64,000 nucleotides of DNA from Orthonyx spaldingii (GCA_013397795.1 VZTJ01001765.1:407407-471406), one strand, 5' to 3'; positions 37,601-51,467 are shown, counted from the stretch's first letter. Numbers and translations are program-made. The notes: a model not told the origin generated them from the letters alone.

Positions 37601-40600
37601 AGAGTCCTGAAGTATGAGTTGGCTGGACAGTACAATGCTACGAGCAGAGCAATAGTTAGGAAAAAGTGAAGTTGTATATTGAACTGTCCGCACAATTTTG
37701 AAGTTTTTGTGGCAGTATCCTGGAAATCAACTTTCCCTATTGAGAAATAAAAAGAACTTTAACAGATTGTTTGACTCTTGATGTCATATATTGATTCATA
37801 AAGCAAAATAAGCAGACTTGGAACACCTAAGACATAATGACAAGATTTAATTTCTTTCCAAATGTCACATGTCATTTCTGATGGACAGTGGAATACGGAT
37901 CAGAAATACAGACTTAGTCTGCAGGTAAATATTGTTGATTAGTTCCACAATCAATTCTTATTGAAATTAACAAGGTATTCCTGTTTTCTAATATAAGGTA
38001 CTCTGATTTAATTAGGAATATGCAATTATGTGACTCTTTGCATTTGAATGGATAATGCATTAATTTTAGAGACTGAATCCAAAATTGTCCATACAAGATG
38101 AAATAGCCATCTTCATTTAGTTTGAGCTAGGCATCACAACCCTGACTCATTGCAATTTCTGCCAGAATCGTAGTCCCTGTTTGCTCTTGCCACAAATATG
38201 CTGAATGATGCAGAAAGCAGCATTACATCTGCTATTACACTACTAATTAAAATGTATTTTAATCCCCTAAAAATATCATAATAGCATTTTCATTCTCTGT
38301 GCTTACACATATGAATAGATACACACACAAGAGAAGACAATTTTATTTGCAACGTAAAACCTCTGAAAGTGATCACTGTGATGTACATAATTTCACAGAG
38401 CACCTTTTGTGCCCATTATTCAGGAACTTGGCCTTTGTGGCCGGTGCAGTCACATAAAGGAAGTTGCAGTGGTTGAAACGTAATGGCCTCTACACCAGAA
38501 AGTGTGCTAAAAGTTATTAAATGGCAAATACATAGATATTCACAAAATACACAGTCAGAAACCCTGTAACTTCATTTTTGTGCATCCCATGTGAATTTCT
38601 TCCAGGAGAACCATATATTTCTTGTAAACAGTGTTCCAGTCTGGGCACAAGAACAGTAGTCCTACTGCAGTCTCCATCTTAGTATTCGGGCAATAGAGCA
38701 CGAAGACTTCCACTCAGTGTAAAATCCACAACAGCACAATGCCATCTTCTGCCTATTATTACCCCAGTTATATGTTTTATTATTCTTGCTTGAGGTTTTT
38801 AGCCAGTGTTCGTCTGTCAGATTTCTCTCATTTTTTTCCCAGAGCTTATCTCCAATCTTCAAAAAGACTTTGATTTCTGATTCTGCTATCCAGCATGTGT
38901 TTTTTCCCATCAGGGTTTAAGCTGGGTCATTGCAGCAACCCATGTACCATCTCCACACAAATGTATATTAAATTACTCAAAATTATTGCAGTCTGAGGAA
39001 CTCCTAGCCACCGTTGCTGGAGATCACGACCTCGCTGCCTCAGTGAAGTAGGACTTCTTTGAGTCAGAGTCTCAGCACAGCCCTTTTTGTTCTCTTTAAA
39101 AAGTGTTTTCTTCAGGCTGCTGTACTCCTTCCAGCTCAGCGCTGTACGTGTGCTCACCATACGTACACCAGTGGTGCAGTAGCCTGGTGACACTGGAGCT
39201 CAGAGAGTCCTGTCCATGTTTGCTGCCCAATTGCCTTCCCTGCCAGCAGCCTGAAGGGCAGGAGAGAAGGGTCTAGTGCATCCCTTTTTGCATGTCAGTG
39301 CCTCTGGAAAATGCCCCCAAAGGAATCCTATGGCCATTTTTAGCAGCTGTGAAGCTTCTGCTGTCTTTATAGCACAAGACAGCAAAGCAAAAATTTCAGG
39401 GTAGGTTCAAGCCTGAAGTAAGAAAAATCATCATAATGCAAATTGGCTACTAAACCAAACTTCCATTTTTTATAAATATATCAGTAGATCAGCTTGCTGT
39501 CACTGGCTGGATGGCTACAATTACTGAATACTTCTAAAGAAGAATGTCCTTCTATAGTTTTACTACTATAGGTACTTTTTCTGATAGAGTAAAACAGTTT
39601 AGACTTACAAATCAACCAAAAAGATTTAAATAGATGGATTTAAAATAAGACTGAAAGATAAGTGCATAGAACTGTTTCAGAAAATCCAGGCCATAGTTCA
39701 TATATCTTTGATTATGCACTTCTAAAGATGGGAAGTGCTCATTGAAGTTAATGAATATTTTGGTTCTTTATCAACTTGTGGATCAGAGCCTCGATATAAA
39801 CACAGCTGGTGTGTGTTCAACGACATCTTCTACTGCTTTGCCAGTTATAGGATGTTATTTAATGAGATCTTCTGAGGATGTTTATCAAGTTAGCTTGAGT
39901 TTGGCAGAAGTGGATTATGCAAGCACTTTACAACAGAAACATACACAAAATATGCCTAAAGCTTTTAAACTTCTTCAGAAAAAAAATGCAATTTAAACAT
40001 GAAGTTGTATATTATATATTTCATAAAATATCCTCATACTTATAAATCTCACATGAAATTTTTGGAACAGTTGTTTTCTTGGACAAAGAAGTAATTAAAA
40101 TTTATATTTAGTTTCACGTCATAGTACGTCTGTTTGATTTGATTTTAAAATTCTCTTAGTACAGATTAATATTTGACATCTATCTAAGTTGTCCATGTGT
40201 AACTTCTATGGGAACAGCGGCCCTGCCTAAGATACTGCGATGCTGTACCACATGCTGCAGTGAAATGGACAGCTAATCCATAAATAGTTCAATGCTTTTG
40301 CAAAAGAAATTAAATTAAGACACCTATTTATGGAATTTCTGAAGAAAATATGGAATTTGCTGGATCTCAAGATTAGGCAATATAAGAAATGTATGAAAAA
40401 TATCTTGGATTGGAGTTTAAGTGGATGCAGTCTGTTGTCATCACAGCGTAAATACTATTTGATATTTATTTTAGGAGCGCACAAAACAAAGGATAGGGGG
40501 ATGCTGCCACTGGTAGAATCAGCTGATGTTAGAAGTTTCCTGTGCTTAGGGGTTCCTGTACGAACGTGCTACCTGCCAACTTGATGCTGCCTCACAAAGG

Positions 40601-41629
40601 CATGCCTAGTTAGTTATGGTTAGTAATGTTAAGGTGAAGGAACTAATACATCAAAGGTGATGAGTAAAACTCTCTGAATGCTCTGACTGGGTGACTAGTG
40701 AAAAAGAAAGCAAGCTCACTGATAACTGATATGTAAAATGAAGAATTAAGGCCACTTCTGATGGCAGCACTAATTTTAGTCTCTAGTGAATTCTGAGCCT
40801 AATATGCTGATGTTCATGTTCTTCATGTGTCTAGGTGAATTGACCAAACTCCCTGTTTAGTCCCACAGCCCTTGTAATGCAAACAAGGATAAGAGAGTAG
40901 CTATTTTTATGGGCAGGAGACAGGAGACAGTATCAAATTATTTTTAATATTACCAGTGGCAGTTAGTGTTGGTTCTGTTCATCTGAAAGAGAACTTTGAC
41001 TCTCGGGGAAACACAGGAAAGTTGTGCTGAGTGTGTTTGAAAATCCCACTGACAATATGATTGTTCAGAGTGAGAAATTATTTATATTTATACTGTATCT
41101 CTGCTTCTGTGTTATTCTTTCCCCGGGAAATGCAGCTCCGGTTACATTGTCAAGTTCCTATAAATCTGGACTGGAAGTGATATTTGTAAATTAAATTAAT
41201 ACTTCACCATCCACAAATAACTCTCCTTTAAGAAAATATTGCATAGCTTCAGTATGATAAAACATAGTGTAGCTGTTCTTTCTTTTTTCTACTCACCACT
41301 GCAACCTTCTGACAAAACACCAGTGAATGACTCAGAAAAGAGGAAAATGAAGTTTTATCACGTGAGAGGTGAAACATTTCAGTAAGGCAGTATTCCCCTG
41401 GCAACTTCTAAGCTTTTCTGTCTAATGCAGAAAACCAAAGCGATAGTTTCAGCACGTGCACAGGAAGGTATAAGGGGTGGAACAGAAAACAGGCACAGAT
41501 ACAATCTGATTTTAACATTTCATAGTCATCGTTCTTGTAAAGTATAATTCCTTTATTCTCAGAGCGAATGCCTGACTTAAGTTTGCTCGTTTGCTTATGT
41601 AGTTAGAAACTTTACTTTCTCTTTGAGGG
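34611..41629. other. Gene-free AT-rich DNA
   Basis: No gene or transposon recognised. Minus-strand frames at 35,467-35,812 and 38,662-39,193 were checked for family motifs without result. One CTCF-like motif is described separately. Confidence 0.45.
37482..37495 (-). promoter_or_regulatory. Possible CTCF-like motif
   Basis: The minus strand reads CCACGAGAGGGCAC, matching the CTCF core CCASYAGRKGGCRS at 13 of 14 positions with the mismatch at the tolerant position 5. It contains a CpG within otherwise CpG-poor DNA. This is the best of the three motif matches in the window, still unproven. Confidence 0.3.
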
Positions 41630-41725
41630 AAACCCCAGCCGAGGCTGAAGCGGCGGTGAAGTTTTCCCTCTGGCCACTAGATGCTCGCACACCTCCACAG
41701 TTCTGGATTCTCGCGGCCGCCAGGC
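41630..41725. other. Small CpG-rich patch with a NotI-type GCGGCCGC
   Basis: About 100 bases contain several CpGs, including gcggcggtg and gcggccgcc near 41,650 and 41,713, in a region that is otherwise strongly CpG-depleted. It could be a regulatory or conserved element. No coding frame is convincing. Confidence 0.35.
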
Positions 41726-41800
41726 AGGAGCCTGGTTTTTTTACATTAAAAACAAAACAAAGAAAAGGCCTTAAGCTAGAAGAATACCAGGGGAAAACTT

Positions 41801-41816
41801 AAAAAAAAAAAAAAAA
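41801..41816. repeat. A16 homopolymer
   Basis: Sixteen A bases follow ggggaaaactt. I see no retrogene or LINE body immediately upstream that would make this a transposed poly(A) tail. Confidence 0.8.
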
Positions 41817-42359
41817 CAAACAGGAATTTCCAGAATCAAGGTGTGTATGTTATCTTGATTTGGTCCATGTATGAATACATCATGACACTCATTAAATTAA
41901 GAGTCAGACTTTTTCTGGAGACCACATTTGGTGCACATAAAATATTGTTTATTTTTCCTCACTTCAGCACATATACTATACATTATTTATTGTATAAACC
42001 ATACAAGCTCCGTTTTCAATGCAGAATTTTGTGTATCTCTTCATACCATCTTCTGTGTTCACAGTATCCTCATTTTTTACCTGTGGTTACTAAACTTTCA
42101 ACTTTTCTGGAGAGCACCTAGAAGGCCAGATGATCGATTGTATTCTGATCTTGTGGATAAGAAGCTGAGCTACAGAGGTTAAACCCAGCATTTCTCAGTG
42201 AAATTATTTAATCTCATATCCAGTATAAAAAATCAGTTCTACAAACTTTGGTGCTCTACAGCATGTTTTAATGCACACTATGTTCAAAGCCCAAACTGGC
42301 TGTGGTTACTGCAAGGGCTCAGTACCTTTGCAGGATGCATCCCAGATTTGGAAGCCAGA

Positions 42360-42970
42360 AGGAACACGAGTGTTTGTTCCTCTGTGATGCTGAACAGATG
42401 GGGTGCAATCCATTTCTCCAGAGAAGCCCTCAGTGGTCTTGGGTAGTCCCTTCCAGCTTTTCTTGACACCCGTGGCCTGTCCTGTCTGTTTGGGCCCTTC
42501 TGCGACAAATGAATTATATGACACATTCCTGACACAAAGGCTGCTCTCGTTAGCTAATTTAGAGGTCTTGCTCCCAACCGGTGGCATATCAAAGGTAGGA
42601 AACCGAGTGCGGTGTGAGCCCTGTGCTACACCACGATCATATCACCGAGGGGCACTGTTGCCTTTGGTTAAAGCATCGGCCCTGGAAAATGACGGCTCTG
42701 TGTGTAAAGGATCTCCGTCCCCAGCCCTGGCGCCACTCAAACAAGCTGCCCTACTCTATCAACAATGCGCTACCCTGATATCCAGGAATATGTCAGAATC
42801 ACAGAGGTAAAGCCTAGTACTTGGGCTTTTTGCTGAGATTACCGCTTACTAACAGCTGCGAAATTGCCTCTGAGAGTTATCCACACGGGACTAACAGAGA
42901 CCGAGTCATTTTGCATTTAGTGACTGCACGGTATGATTCAACTGATCTGAATTATGGCAGAGGTAACAAG
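42360..42970. other. CpG-enriched non-repeat block, possible regulatory element
   Basis: About 20 CpG dinucleotides lie in roughly 600 bases, several times the density of the surrounding DNA. Frames of 135 codons on plus (42,403-42,810) and 93 and 83 codons on minus overlap here. None shows a domain, and mutual antisense overlap suggests they reflect composition. It could be an unmethylated enhancer, a conserved noncoding element, an exon of a noncoding transcript or an old LTR. I see no TATA/AATAAA pair that favours the last. Confidence 0.35.
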
Positions 42971-43033
42971 CAACATCGCATTTCCAGGCTCTCAGACATT
43001 CATTTCTCAAAGAGATGCCCAACCTTGAATTGA

Positions 43034-44348
43034 ACAAAACTGATTTACCCATATAATTTCAAACTCCTTCCATGAATGCTGCAGACAACTTCAGGTATCA
43101 GATCCTGATCTTGGTTGCTGTCAATGTGAAGTGAAAAAACCACCAGTAGCTTCAGCAGATTTTTATTAGATTAGTTCCATTTGTGCTGAACTACCACAAA
43201 ACTGTTTTGGCCTTGGAACAGGCAGCTTAGTTACATGACTATGAAGGTCCTGGTCACTGCACCAGAAAAAAGATTACAGAAGGCTTTTCCTTTTAATGGC
43301 ATTTCTGCCAGTTTGTACTTCTGGCATGAATATTCTTTTAAAATAGCTCTCTGAAGGCAATTAAGGAAAACAAAAAAATAAGGAGAATAAAGAGACTGTC
43401 ATTAGTAATCCAAGACGGGTTTCATTTCTGAGAAAGGATTAACAATGAAGACAAAGAGCAGAATGAGAAGGCAATTGCTGTTGTCATTATCAGCAATTTC
43501 TTCAAATTAAGTTGGCAAGTCTTATATTCAGAGTGCAATATTCATTGTGGATTGGCATTTGAAAAGATTTGTACGAATTAAAAGTAAGTCTTTAGAGCAA
43601 AGCAGCAGCAATATGGTCTTGGATTGTGACCTTGGGTAAATTCCATCAGGACTTCCATCAGGCTAGTGCAGCTCTAGCCATGTAATATATCACTTGGTCC
43701 TGGGTAGATCCTGTATCTTTTCACTGTTCTCCTGATCCCTCAGGGAAAAGTTAAGCACATGAAGTTTTTTGCAAACCAGCCAAAACTTTGCTTTCTGCTT
43801 TGCAGATCTATGTAGAAACAACATAGCAGACCTCTGCAAAATTAAATGAGCAGCCTGGTTTAGAGAGAAGGAAACATTAGTAATATTAGGGTGAAAGAAA
43901 TTGAGCTGGGAATTTTCTTCTTTACATAGTGAAGAGCTTCACCATGTAACAGTGAGTTGTGATAGGGATGGCTGAAGAACCTCAGCTAATTTATATCATA
44001 ATAAGATTTGCTTGGTGGGGAGCTCACTCCAGTGAGAGGAATGAAATGTCACTGAACATGTGGAATTTCTAAACAAAAAATAGTAGCCAATGAACTATGG
44101 TGCAATATTAACATTGTTTGTCTCCTTCAGCTCATATTGTCAAGCAAATACCATCAAGGAGATGGGAAGTGTCAGGGTGTGGCCTGTGCCCATCCTTCAT
44201 GATCTAAGGTACTGCCCCAAAACAATGGGCTGGTGGCTCCTCAAATCTGCCTTTCCCTGGCTTTGCCAAGAATGCATTGGAACACCTTGATTTCATTCTG
44301 ATGCAGAATAAGAAAACTGCATAAAGCATTCCAGGTTGTGAGATTAGT
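43034..44348. other. Gene-free DNA
   Basis: No recognised feature; background AT-rich composition. Confidence 0.5.
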
Positions 44349-44876
44349 TCAGATCATGTCATCAAGAAATCTGATGTCTTTGTCTGTGTCCTTTAATATC
44401 TTCCATCTTTGCTTAGCCAAGGCCACTGTGCTCACAAAACAAAACGAGACCTTGCTATTGTCATTCAGCCTCACACTTGCTCCTTGCAGTGCTTCTCTTG
44501 GCATTTCCCACCATTCTTTCATGTCCTGCATCTCTGCTGCTCCTGCCTCTTTTCCCCTCTGCTTTCCCTGCTTTCTCTCCTGCTTTTGTCTGCTGCTCCC
44601 CACTGTGCCTCTGTTAATCCTTTTGTTGTGTCCCTCTTGGCGGTGCGAGCACCACTCCTCCGTCAGCCTCCTCTGCTCTTCCTGCTTCTTCTCGCTGTGC
44701 ATCCAGCCACTTCCCCTCATATATCTGCCGCTCTGCCAGGCACAGCTGCTGCTCTTCTCCCCACCTCCACCACTCCCGCTGCTGCTGCTGCTCCAAAAAC
44801 AGTTTTGACCAGCTCTACTTCCAAACAATGAGGCTTTGACCTCTTTCCCCTGGGAGAAGATTTCACAGCCAAACAC
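44349..44876 (-). other. Unrecognised 175-codon open frame in purine-rich DNA
   Basis: Apart from the simple-repeat and CR1 regions this is among the longest open frames in the window. The predicted peptide is hydrophilic, rich in Q, E, K, R, S and G (serine/glycine cluster near residues 29-40, then a charged glutamine-rich stretch to about residue 120). I recognise no domain. The minus strand is purine-rich across 44,500-44,800, which by itself removes stop codons, and plus-strand frames of 156 and 140 codons are open over the same bases. That pattern argues for a compositional artefact. A degenerate retrogene or a long noncoding RNA cannot be excluded. No splice signals or promoter could be assigned. 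Confidence 0.15.
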
Positions 44877-45782
44877 GTCTCACTGGCAGGAGCTTTTCCT
44901 GATATTCAGCCTGTTTCCTTCTCCCATTGCTCCTACTTAAATCTCTTTATATTGAACGAACAGCTCATGCCCCAGGCTAGGTGTTTTACCCCTCCTTTTC
45001 TGCCTGTTGGAAAGAAGGACTGGATAGAGATAGTGTGGCCAAAACGAACAGGGACACCCTCCTAATATGCAGCACTGTCTGTCCAAGTAAGCAAGCTCCT
45101 GTCGTACCCAGAAGGAGCAGAACAAACACTCTTACCATAATGAAAAATAGGCCACATGCCTTACAAAAATTCACCAAGGGCCAAATCTTGATCAGTTTTT
45201 ATTCATCTGAAGGAAAGATACTCATATGGACAGCTGTGTCAACAGCCTGTGAGCCAGGGGCTGAGTGAATCTGAGCTCCTGAAGGGGAACAGTGATCTGA
45301 AAAAGGTGAATAAGGCCCAAACAGAGTACGTTTGGATGTGGAGGGAGAGGTTTGAACCCAGGAGGTAGAGGAGAAAAACACTGAGCTTGCACAGAGTGCA
45401 TAAGCAGGAGACACTGAGTTCAGTTAGTGAAAAAAAAAAAAAAGGAAGAAATAAAACAGATCGTATGGAAAGGAGAGGGATGGGAGGGGGGTTCAAGCAG
45501 CTGGATGTGGGCTGAGGTGCATTAGGTGACCTGCAGTGGAATGACAAGGTTTGAGTGGGGCTAAAGGTGAATGCATCCCACACACACAGTGAGGTCAACA
45601 AATTGTGGAATGACTGAACACAACTGTGAAGAGACTTGTCTTTTAAGGGTGAAGACTGTCTTTCAGCAAAGGATCAGAAAAAAGTGCTCAGTTGAAGAGG
45701 AGATTAAGACTGATACTAAAGCTCCATTACAACTTACAGTTTCTAAGGCAGCCAACTGATGTCTGTATACCTGTTTCAGTGG
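44877..45782. other. Gene-free DNA up to an assembly gap
   Basis: No supported gene. Short frames on both strands around 45,199-45,601 overlap antisense. A 13-A run lies near 45,430-45,442. Confidence 0.45.
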
Positions 45783-45830
45783 NNNNNNNNNNNNNNNNNN
45801 NNNNNNNNNNNNNNNNNNNNNNNNNNNNNN
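45783..45830. other. Assembly gap (48 N)
   Basis: Forty-eight unknown bases. The nine bases tttcagtgg occur immediately on both sides (45,774-45,782 and 45,831-45,839), so the gap may be an unmerged overlap of zero or negative length. Confidence 0.98.
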
Positions 45831-48800
45831 TTTCAGTGGCTGGTGTGAAAATGGTCTCTACTCACACAACCGCTGAGACTCCTCCTTACTAGGTTCAACA
45901 CACATGCCAGGGATAGGGAATGCAGTTTTACTGTGTAGAGTGAGCCAATGGAACTGCTGAAGAAAGGTGGAGATTTTCTGTTCCTTTCTACCCTCCCAAC
46001 TGCACCTTCTGGACACTTACTGGGCTCTGGCACTTGTTCATACCTTTCATCAACTGATCTCACTCACTAAACTATCACAAACATATCCTTTTTTGTGTGT
46101 GTGTGACCAGTTTTCTGCTGGTTTAGTGAATTGGTGCATAGCAAGAGTTCAGAGAGCATAATTTTTAAAGCATGAACCACAGCTGCTTAGGCACAGGATA
46201 ATGAAGATGAAGGGAAGATGGAGCATTATTTTTCCTCATCAGAGGCAAGACTTGAACCTAGCTGAGTGTACACAGCACTATAACCTGAGTGAGCATCTTC
46301 TTCCTTTTCTCAGGTGTTTTAAAATGTACCAACCAATATGTTCCCATTAGCACGTTGTGGGCTGCTCATTCTCCCAGTCTAGACAGGCCTTTCAAGCAGA
46401 CATGCAGATCTGCCTTCAGGCATTTTGTCAGGGCAATCCTCAAAAGCACCTTTCAGAGGCTCAACAGACAACTTCAGATGGCAATTTGGAATCTTATTCT
46501 TGGTGGTTAAAATAGCTTATTTTGACCAGTCCAAAAGCTAAATTATTAATACCAGATGAATTAATAGCAGTGAAAACTGCTCATTAGAAATTATAATGGC
46601 ACTGAACACCATAACAGATCCCCTATAGTGTAAATCAACCTGGTGCCATTTATTTAATGAAGCTACAACTGCTTAGAGCAGCCAAGGACCTGCCCTAACA
46701 TTTTCATGATTTTGCGTGTACCTAACATACCATTGCAACCTTCTCGCTCAATTTTTCTGCCATTCTTATAATTTTTCCCTTAGAGGGCTTCTTTAGACAT
46801 AGCAAAGACTGCTTGGTAATTTTTATGTCTAGCCTCCTATTTCCCTTGCTACTCCCCCATGCAGTAATTTGTGTGAGGGAAAGGTAAATCAGAGCCACAT
46901 GTTCCCTTATAAGCCCGAGATAAAGGACAGCAGCAATATCGTTTGCTGTGAATTCACTGGGATTAGTCAAAATGCTGTTAACTATGGAGAAGATCACACT
47001 ATCAGCATGCTTCCTCTGTTTTGCATGTTACTTTGTTGGGGCAAGCTCCATTTCTTCTGTCGATGTAAGAGGCAGCTGAGGGTGGTGCATCATGTCCTGG
47101 ACTTCCTAGGCAGTGGGCCCATCACCCTGCAACAAGCTGGCACAATTAGATATGCCATGCTCAGCCAACCAAACATGCTGTACCTAATGAAGGCACTAGC
47201 TGAAGGTGTGAAGAACATACCAATAATTTAAAATTCTTTATTACTCCCGTAACAAAAAGAGCTAGTCAAAATCAGAGTTTAGTTTGTCAATGAAAAAATA
47301 TGAGAGGGGGATTACATTATGATTTTTTCCAAGTAAACTGTAATAGTCATGTAAATCTGAAAACATGACATTTTTATTTTGAAACGCCACCATTATAGTG
47401 TGCGTGTATGTTTCTAATCTGTTTTGTCTCATGTATTGGAGAGGGAGCTGTGTATCACTTGCATCACTGATTACATCCCACCAAGTGAGATACAGTCCAG
47501 TCAGCTTCTGCAGCTCTAGAACAAAGATGAGCATTATTACTGGATCAAAGAAAAACCTCCTTTATTAATATCACATATGGGGACTGACAGTCCACTAGGC
47601 CACAGCACAAAGAACCATGATCTATTCCAATGAAGTCAAGAGCATCACTGTGGCATTACACTTACATGAGTGCAAACTAAAACTCTTGGTCTTTTTCTGG
47701 CTGTCTTATCTGCTCCCAGTTACTCTAATTAGCACTACCCTGAGAACAGATTAATCTACGTATCTTCAGCTGAAGAGTGCAAAGTTGACTATTTGAACAG
47801 AAATTTAATGCTTCCCACCAGATATTTTTAGGAACTGTTTATTTCATGCCACATTTCCTTGGTTTTGCATATATGTTCGAGTTACATATGTGTAAAAAGG
47901 TGTGTGTGTCCTGTGCTTACATCTATGCTGGAAATAAGTTAAATCCACAAACCATTTTAGCATTTCAGATAATGCTCTTACACTAGAGCTGCTGGCCAGT
48001 TCTTGTTTGTAACACATTTGCTTAAAATCAGTGTTTTCCAGAGTGTTTAAAGAACTAGTTACCAGTAACATTTAATGAAAACTCAGCAGTCTTGGACTAG
48101 TCAATTGTACCACCTGTAACTATGTGGCTTCAAAGATGACTCTTCTGCCACACTAGGCGTGTTGGAGAGACTTGGGCATTGTTGATACTGGTACTGGAAA
48201 AATTTTGCCCAAATCAATGCTGTTATATTCATCTCAAGCTTAAAGACTTGGGGGATGTTTTCTCCCACTTCATTTTGGGCTCTGAGAAGTGCAGAAGCTG
48301 AAGCTTCTAGGATTGAATCTTAGCAAATGATACCTGGATGTATTTGCTCTGAAGACAGAAGAAATTCTTACATTCAGTGCGACCTCTTAATACTTCTCTA
48401 GGGCACTTCCATCACCTACCATAACTTTGCTCAGAGCCACCTTGCTTTGCTGTAGGCCTTGTTTGATGGAAGATGCTGCACCTGAGGTACATAAACATAT
48501 AACTTATCAACATAAATATCCCCCTTTCAGCAGAAAACTAACCACAATTGCAGTGTAAAACCCACACCAATATTCCAACCAGCTTGTTGGTGTAAATGAG
48601 GATAGGGACACATCAATTTACAACACAAACAGCTGGGCTATGAACAGAAGGCTGCCAGAATCAGCTGCACTGTGCTTACCTGTCAAGCAGTCACCCAACA
48701 CAGCCCAACACAAATGTGAGGTGGCTGCCTTCCCTCCTCCTCCCAGGACCAGTCTCAGGTTACTCCATGCTGGCTGTGGGCAGGAGTATGTCTCTGCACT

Positions 48801-51467
48801 GGAAGTTTCACAGGCTTTGATGATTTAATGTGTCTACCCTGAGGACAGGACTAGGTATTCCTGGTTTTCTGTCACAACCTCTGATCTTTTTAAAACTTGC
48901 TTAGATCTTCTCTGCTCATTTCCTTTCCGCCTTGCTGGCTTAATCCAGGGTTTGGTCAGGTGAGATGGCTCTGGGAAGCTTTCCCACTGTGCGATAGCTA
49001 CTCCATTACCTCTGTTACTGTACATTTGTTTAATTAATTGCTCATTTTGTTCCTGAGCTGTTGCGCTGGCCCAGTGCACTTACGGTATGCATGAGTGCCT
49101 AAAAGGTGACGAGGCTCCTAGGGATGACTCTGTCCCTTTCATTTATTTATGGAAGTTGAGCACATGATCCCTTATAAATTGCAGGCACCGCTTACTCAGC
49201 CTGGCTGTAGATACAGTGCCACAGGCTCCAGCCCCTCTCAGCTGGCACTGAAAGCAAACAAGGAAGGCAGCAAGGACCATGCTGCAGAGAGCAGGTCTGA
49301 TCAGCCCAGATCAGGAAAGCAATTAAACTTTATGTGGCATTTGAACTGTGGACCTGGAGGTGCACAAAATAGCCTTTGGCCACTCTAAGATCTTTTTTTT
49401 AAGTGCTGTGACTACTTAACAGAGGTAATTGTAAGAGCATAAATCAAGGGTTCTGTTATTCCTCAAGAGGCCAGCATTTATCACAGCAGACTTTAAAATT
49501 AATTTGAAGCATAAAAATAATGAGAATTTACATAGCAAATGACTTATTGTCAACAGGCTATGTAGCAGAAGCTTCAGGAACAGCAGATGAGGCAAGCAGC
49601 CTCATCAGTATACTGGCTTATATTTAAGCACTGAACTATGGCAGAAGTTGACAGATGTTCCTTCTGGTAAGAGTGCTGGTCCTTATCCCTGAGCTGCTCT
49701 TTCAGATGTGCCTTGATCAGTCTGGGTCACCATCCAACCCCACAAACAGCTACAATGAAAAAGGAGGAGAGGGTGGCACAGGGTGGGAAGGAGAGAGGGT
49801 GTGAGGGCTTGAGCCAGCAGTGCTGCTAAAATCCATCCTTGTCAGACTAGGTTCTAGCAGTCTGAAGCCCTGGGATCTTTGTTCCTTTTCTGCCTAGAGA
49901 CACCTTTGAAGGTTGCTTGAGTGTCAACCTGAGTGTTTCCACACTTCATCCACCATCCCAATCTGGTGTGTGAGCAGGGAGTGTAGGATACTGTATAGGA
50001 TATGCTGTACTCGTGTAAAACAGTCAATAGGCGTTTCACTGATGTATACTTGGAGGACAGGATGAGGGAAGGTGACAAGCAGTTGTCCTCCACAGTAGAT
50101 CTGTGTGTTGACGGAGTCCACTGAGGCATAAAACCTTCCTTGCCAGGCTACCTCAAGTCCAGTGCAGAGAATTTATTGTCCTGGATCCAGGCCCAAGGAG
50201 TGCAGCTCTGGCTCTGCTGCTATTTGAGCAGTCTGGGACCAACAATTTACCTGTAGTTCACTTTTCACCATCTGTTAAACATCTTAAGACAATTGTGCTG
50301 AATGTCAAACATGTTGGGTTCTGTATCAGCTGGGTTATAATTAATGAGTGGCTATGATGTGGCTATTGGAAGACTTCCACAGCAAGTGGAGCTTCTTTTA
50401 TCCACAACAACTCTGCTCCCCCTGTTCATCCTCTGCACTTTCCCTGTGGGTATGTGTAGCTGAATCACACAGTGCTGATCTGGATTTCCTTGTTCATAAG
50501 CACTGCTTTTTTCCAGTACAAAAAGGAGATGCTGAAGAAGGTTGTTGATTTCATGTAATTTCTCTGAGGTGCTCAGATACCGAGTTGCTGAGCACATTCT
50601 TGATAGATGAGATTAGATAAAGCAGTGAGATCAAATAGCAGTTTTCTGTTACTACCTTCCAGACAGTTGAGATGGAGCTAATATGATGGACATCCTGGGA
50701 ACATCTAAGAAAGATAGGTCACTGAGAATCAACTAAACAAACCATTCTCTCCTCCTGGAAATGCAGCTATGCAGACACTGTCCCCCATTCCATTCAACTC
50801 TTTGCTATTCCCGAGATGCAGCACCCTGGGTCTCTAAGTATAATATTTCTGGCTCTTTTTTTTCTTCATGCAGTTGAAAAACTGGATTTAAAGAGAAGTG
50901 TGTAGCAAAAAAAGGAAATTTTTAATTAATTCACTAGCAAAAACGCTATTTTTTTTAAATTAGCAAGGATAGTTATTACAAGATATTTGATTGGAGAGCT
51001 AGAAAACTCACAAAGTTGCTTCTTCTAAGAGACTGAACTTGACAATGTTTTTTGAACTAATCCTATGCCTTGGAAAGGCTTGGATATAAATTTTGTTCAA
51101 ATGAATGGATTCCACAGAACACAAGTTGTCAGTAGCCTATTAACACTAAGTAAGTTCAGAAGAGCACTGCTCTATTGGGATTTAAATCTTTATCTCAGCA
51201 GTAACACTTGCCATCTAATTTTGATCAATGGTTAGAAAACCATTACTTACTTCCAGGAAAACCTTCACAAAAGCTGTCACTGAAACTATTTTTTTCTGAA
51301 ATGCCTGGAAGCATTTTTGGGAAAGATGTGAGGAAAAGATAGAGAATCTAGTCTTCCTGCATGAAGACAAAATATTAGAGAAGCATTTCAAACACTTTCA
51401 TTCAGGTACATCCCAGGTCATCCTCCTCCTCTTTCCTGTTCCCTCTCTATTGCCCTTGTCCTCCCCC
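45831..51467. other. Gene-free DNA
   Basis: No supported gene or transposon. Frames such as 46,869-47,231 (plus, 120 codons) and 48,834-49,079 (minus) show no recognisable family. A 12-base (TG)n tract lies at 46,094-46,105. Confidence 0.45.

Noticed and set aside
38662..39193. Two adjacent minus-strand frames as exons of one gene
   Set aside because: No conserved domain, and no supported splice acceptor/donor pair joins them.
41672..41690. ccactagatgctcg as a CTCF site
   Set aside because: Three mismatches in the conserved right half of the core (positions 11-13).
42788..42806. gaatcacagaggtaaag as a CR1 3' tail
   Set aside because: The match is limited to about ten bases and lacks the GTTGGAAGG-type segment that should follow.
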